Under the pieces are notes generated by a model. The model was not told where the DNA came from. It searched no databases and saw nothing but the letters and a program-made list of their open reading frames with translations. From assembly GCF_000182925.2 (NCBI RefSeq), contig NC_026501.1, forward strand, positions 5,497,917 to 5,561,916: 64,000 nucleotides of DNA, given 5' to 3'. The position numbers and the translations under genes were made by a program. Origin of the DNA: Neurospora crassa OR74A. Taxonomy: Eukaryota; Ascomycota; Sordariomycetes; Sordariales; Sordariaceae. Shown here one piece after another: positions 60,970-64,000 of this stretch; the first letter of the stretch is position 1; each line of letters opens with the position of its first letter.

Positions 60970-63795
60970 ATGGCAGGGTTCTTCAATAAACTCAAAGGCG
61001 CAGGTGCAGTATGTTGGATAACTCCTTTTGACTTCTGTCCTCCCTACGGACGAGTCTTGACAGGATCTTTGGTGTCGCTAACAAGCTCATGCAGGGAAGC
61101 TCCAAAACCGACAGCAATGCCTCGTCTAAGAACAAAAAGGACGAGCCGGCGGTGGAATTGACTCCCCTTGAGAGAATACTGCAAAATGCTGGGCCTCTGC
61201 GGGAAGACGGAAGCGACAAGTACTTTGGCTTGGAAAATGTAGGATCGCATTCTGGAATCTTGCTGTGTGGATGATGTCGCTAACACAAATGACTTTTGTA
61301 GTTTGGCAACACATGGTATGCACCATCCGGCCGATGACAGTGAAGTTTTATGTTGACCCCAGGGAAACAGCTACTGCAATTCGATCCTTCAAGCGTTATA
61401 CTATTCGGAACCTTTCCGAGAGAATGTCGTTAACTACCCGCCTTCAAATAACACGTCAGAAGGCAATACGAGCAAGGTCAAAGTCTCGATACGGCCACCG
61501 GTACAAGTCAACGGAAATGCGGCGACGCCCGGCAAGCAATTGCCCAAACCGCGGCAAGGGTTCACTCCTGGACCAATACCGATGCCAATAACGCAACCGA
61601 TACGACCCGAAGACAGGCCTGATGCCCCAGAATACAAGAAAAAGCAGGCCATGATTAAAGGACCCGTGTTGGAGTTGACCCAGGAAAATCCAGATGCGTA
61701 CGGCATGGAGGAATGCACGTTCACCGGGCTCAAGGATATTTTTACTGCTCTGATTCAAAGCAACTCCAGGACCGGTGTCATCAGCCCACAGCGCTTTCTG
61801 GATATCTTCAAGCGCGACAATGAAATGTTCCGCAATTCTATGCACCAAGACGCACACGAATTTTACGGCCTTGTATTGAACGATGTTATCTCGAATGTGG
61901 AGGCATATGCTAGGCGTATGCAGGAGAGCAGGAAGGAGATTGGAACGACATCGTCTCCATTGAACCAACAATCGTCATCTCCAAGCCTTACGAGGAGCTT
62001 GATGGCATCCAACCTCAGGACGCCAGAGACAAGCTGGGTGCACGACATTTTTGAAGGCGTCCTAGTTTCCGAAACCAGGTGCTTGACTTGCGAGACGGTG
62101 TCACAACGAGACGAAACGTTTTTGGATCTCTCAATCGATCTGGAAGAGCATTCTTCGGTAACGTCATGCCTACGGAAATTTTCCGCAGAGGAGATGCTTT
62201 GCGAGAGGAACAAGTTTCACTGCGATCGTTGTGGCGGCTTGCAAGAGGCCGAAAAGAGGATGAAGATTAAGAAGCTACCAAAGGTTTTGGCGTTGCATCT
62301 GAAGAGGTTCAAGTATACCGAGGACTACAGCCGACTCCAAAAGCTGTTTCATCGTGTCGTCTACCCATATTATCTTCGCATGTTCAATACGACGGACGAT
62401 GCTGAAGACCCGGACAGGATTTACGAGTTATACGCAGTTATTGTCCATATTGGAGGTAACGCCTACCACGGACACTACGTGTCAATTATCAAGACCAAGG
62501 ATCGGGGCTGGGTTTTGTTCGATGACGAAATGGTCGAGCCCGTTGACAAGAATTTCGTGGCGAACTTCTTTGGTGACAAGCCAGGCATGGCTTGCGCCTA
62601 CGTACTATTCTACCAGGAAGTCACCTTTGAGAAGATGAGGGAAGAGTTGGATGCCGAAGGACTAGAAGAGATGAGGTTAGCCACCCAAGCAGCCGACCTG
62701 GCAGCCGGTGCGGAACAAACGAACGGGACCGGAAATGACTCCTTAACAAAGGTCAACAGTCAGCCGACAGTACCGGTCGAAGACCTTGACCCATCGGTAA
62801 GCCTTGCTCACGCCCAAACAGCTCCAGGCGGAATTGCCAGTATCTTACAATCTTCAACGCCGACCCAGACCCCCGGACCCGAGCCTTTCTCCCATCCTCT
62901 AGTTGCGGCACCACCTCCGGCCCCTGCCGTCATAACGAAGGCGGACGAGGCGGCCACGGTTCCGCCCAAATCCAAGGATGAACTTACCAAGGAGAAAAAG
63001 GAACAGAAAGCCCAAGAGAAAGCACAGGAAAAGGCCCGAAAAGCCGCCGAGAAAGAGGCAGCAAGGCTCGCAGAAAAGGAGCGTCTCGAGAAGGTCGCAA
63101 AGAAGCGCGGAGTACAGCAAAAAGAGCAGGAGCAGCTGGCAAAGGTCATGCGCGAGAGCAAACAGCTGGCGGCCGAGGAAGAAAAAAGGCGCAAGAAGGA
63201 GGCGGCAGCCGCTGAAACAGGCACTAAGAGTGGCCCCAGCAGTCCCAGGCTGTTCAATCGCGCCGGCCTGGGTGGCAAGTCTCTCTCACGCAAGAGCTTT
63301 GCTTTTCTGGGAAAGACCGGCGGTGGTGGTGGTAGTGGTGGTGGTGGCGGTGGCAGCGACAAGTCCGAGAAAAGCAGCGACAAAGACAAGAGTGACAGGG
63401 CGGAAAGCAGCAGTACAGAGCAGAGGAGCAACGACAGTATGACCAGCAACGGCGTGGCTGAGAGCAACGCGAGTAGCCGCGCGACGACTGGTGATGGTCA
63501 TGGTGGCAACCGCTTTGGCGGATTCTCGCCGTCGTCGCCGTCGTCGCCGTTATCGCCCACGTCACGAGGACCGAACGGCATTTATTCCCACAATCACCAC
63601 CTGCCGAGCTCGCCGATGAGATCCATGACGACGCCAGACGGTATCAAGAGAGACGTGCGAGCGTCTAGGTCAGCCTCGACGTCCTCCATACTCGGCCCGC
63701 CCCCTACGGCTCCGGAGAGGTTCGAGAAGCCGCCGCTGCGAGACCGGTTCAGCTTCAGCATGGGGAGGAAGAAGAGTTCACGGTTCCTATCGTAG
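60970..63795 (+). CDS. creB: CreB-type ubiquitin carboxyl-terminal hydrolase (USP12/46 family)
   Basis: Four exons: 60970-61008, 61095-61238, 61302-61315 and 61371-63795, giving 873 aa. Exon 3 is only 14 nt (FGNT plus two bases), and the catalytic Cys66 codon is split TG/C over the next intron. The USP fold shows [28 protein letters not shown], zinc-binding pairs CLTC (303, 306) and CDRC (350, 353), [11 protein letters not shown], and AYHGHYVSI with the catalytic His434 and Asp450 in WVLFDDE. A long Lys/Glu/Ala coiled coil spans about 599-680, then a Gly/Ser-rich low-complexity tail. CreB with the WD40 protein CreC removes ubiquitin from targets in carbon catabolite repression. The length and coiled coil fit CreB rather than short USP12/46 proteins. 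Confidence 0.95.
63319..63358 (+). repeat. GGT-type simple repeat coding for polyglycine
   Basis: GGTGGTGGTGGTAGTGGTGGTGGTGG-like codons within the CreB C-terminal tail, likely length-variable. Confidence 0.8.
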
Positions 63796-64000
63796 TGCGA
63801 TAGGCCTTTTGGATGTTTATCCGGTAGTGGGGTTGGTGATCTGGAGGCGGTCGAGGAGTGCTCCAACTGTAGTACGAAAAGTCGAGAAAGCATAGGGAGT
63901 AGATGTAGTGTAGAGGGATAAGCAGCTAGGGGAAAGGGGGGAGGGGGGAGTATTGGCGTCTAGGAGCGCTATTTCTGGGACTGAAGTTGTTGGTGCAAAA
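63796..64000. other. 3' flank of the CreB gene
   Basis: Presumed 3' UTR; a G-rich run lies near 63930-63950. Nothing else is seen before the window ends. Confidence 0.6.

Noticed and set aside
62808-63467. 219-codon minus frame, Ser/Leu-rich
   Set aside because: It is the antisense of the Lys/Glu and Gly/Ser-rich part of CreB.
21178-63795. A carbon-metabolism gene cluster of xylose reductase and CreB
   Set aside because: The genes are about 38 kb apart with unrelated genes and a repeat island between; co-location is more likely chance.
1-64000. tRNA, 5S rRNA or CRISPR-like arrays
   Set aside because: No tRNA arm pattern with a proper T-loop, no 5S internal promoter sequence and no regularly spaced repeats were seen on either strand; CRISPR is not expected in a fungal nuclear genome.

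Overview
The window looks like nuclear DNA of a filamentous ascomycete, almost certainly Neurospora or a very close relative. The genes have short introns with GTACGT/GTATGT/GTAAGT donors and many lie in the Sordariomycete style. The D-xylose reductase (322 aa) reads essentially as I remember the N. crassa enzyme. Repeats carry the signature of repeat-induced point mutation (RIP): TpA-rich, CpA-poor, with stops arising from CAA, CAG, CGA and TGG codons. I cannot name the species from sequence alone.

Layout. 1-1.44 kb is an AT-rich RIP patch containing a head-to-head inverted duplication. 1.44-3.9 kb shows no convincing gene. 3.9-31.6 kb is a normal gene-rich segment: a DUF7514 protein (-), a GNAT acetyltransferase (-), ribosomal protein eL20 (-), CSN12 (+), a BTB/POZ protein (-), a membrane-anchored alpha/beta hydrolase (-), SDS22 (+), xylose reductase (-), a single-pass membrane protein (-) and a peroxisomal ABCD half-transporter (-). 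32.2-47.2 kb is a 15-kb RIP-mutated island. 47.3-51.2 kb is GC-normal but without a convincing gene. 51.2-64 kb carries a PSR-type NIF phosphatase (+), Sec61 beta (+) and a CreB-type ubiquitin hydrolase (+), with a 5.4-kb gene-free stretch before the last.

The island can be resolved by reading frame. A Tc1/IS630-type DDE transposase lies on + (about 32.4-33.5 kb). An unrecognised reading frame of about 900 codons lies on -, in three pieces from about 47.2 kb down to 33.6 kb. It is interrupted by two LTR retrotransposons: a Ty3/gypsy element with paired 274-bp LTRs and a 5-bp target duplication, and a short gag-only element with paired 268-bp LTRs. Taking out each element plus 5 bp restores the same minus-strand frame. 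A 70-bp inverted repeat that is not RIP-mutated brackets the island on both sides. This is the least explained structure here and the best candidate for something undescribed.

Functional links are loose. Xylose reductase and CreB both belong to carbon metabolism and its repression but lie about 38 kb apart. No biosynthetic cluster, CRISPR array, tRNA or rRNA gene was recognised. Exon boundaries are my own reading of splice sites and frame; they were not tested against transcripts.
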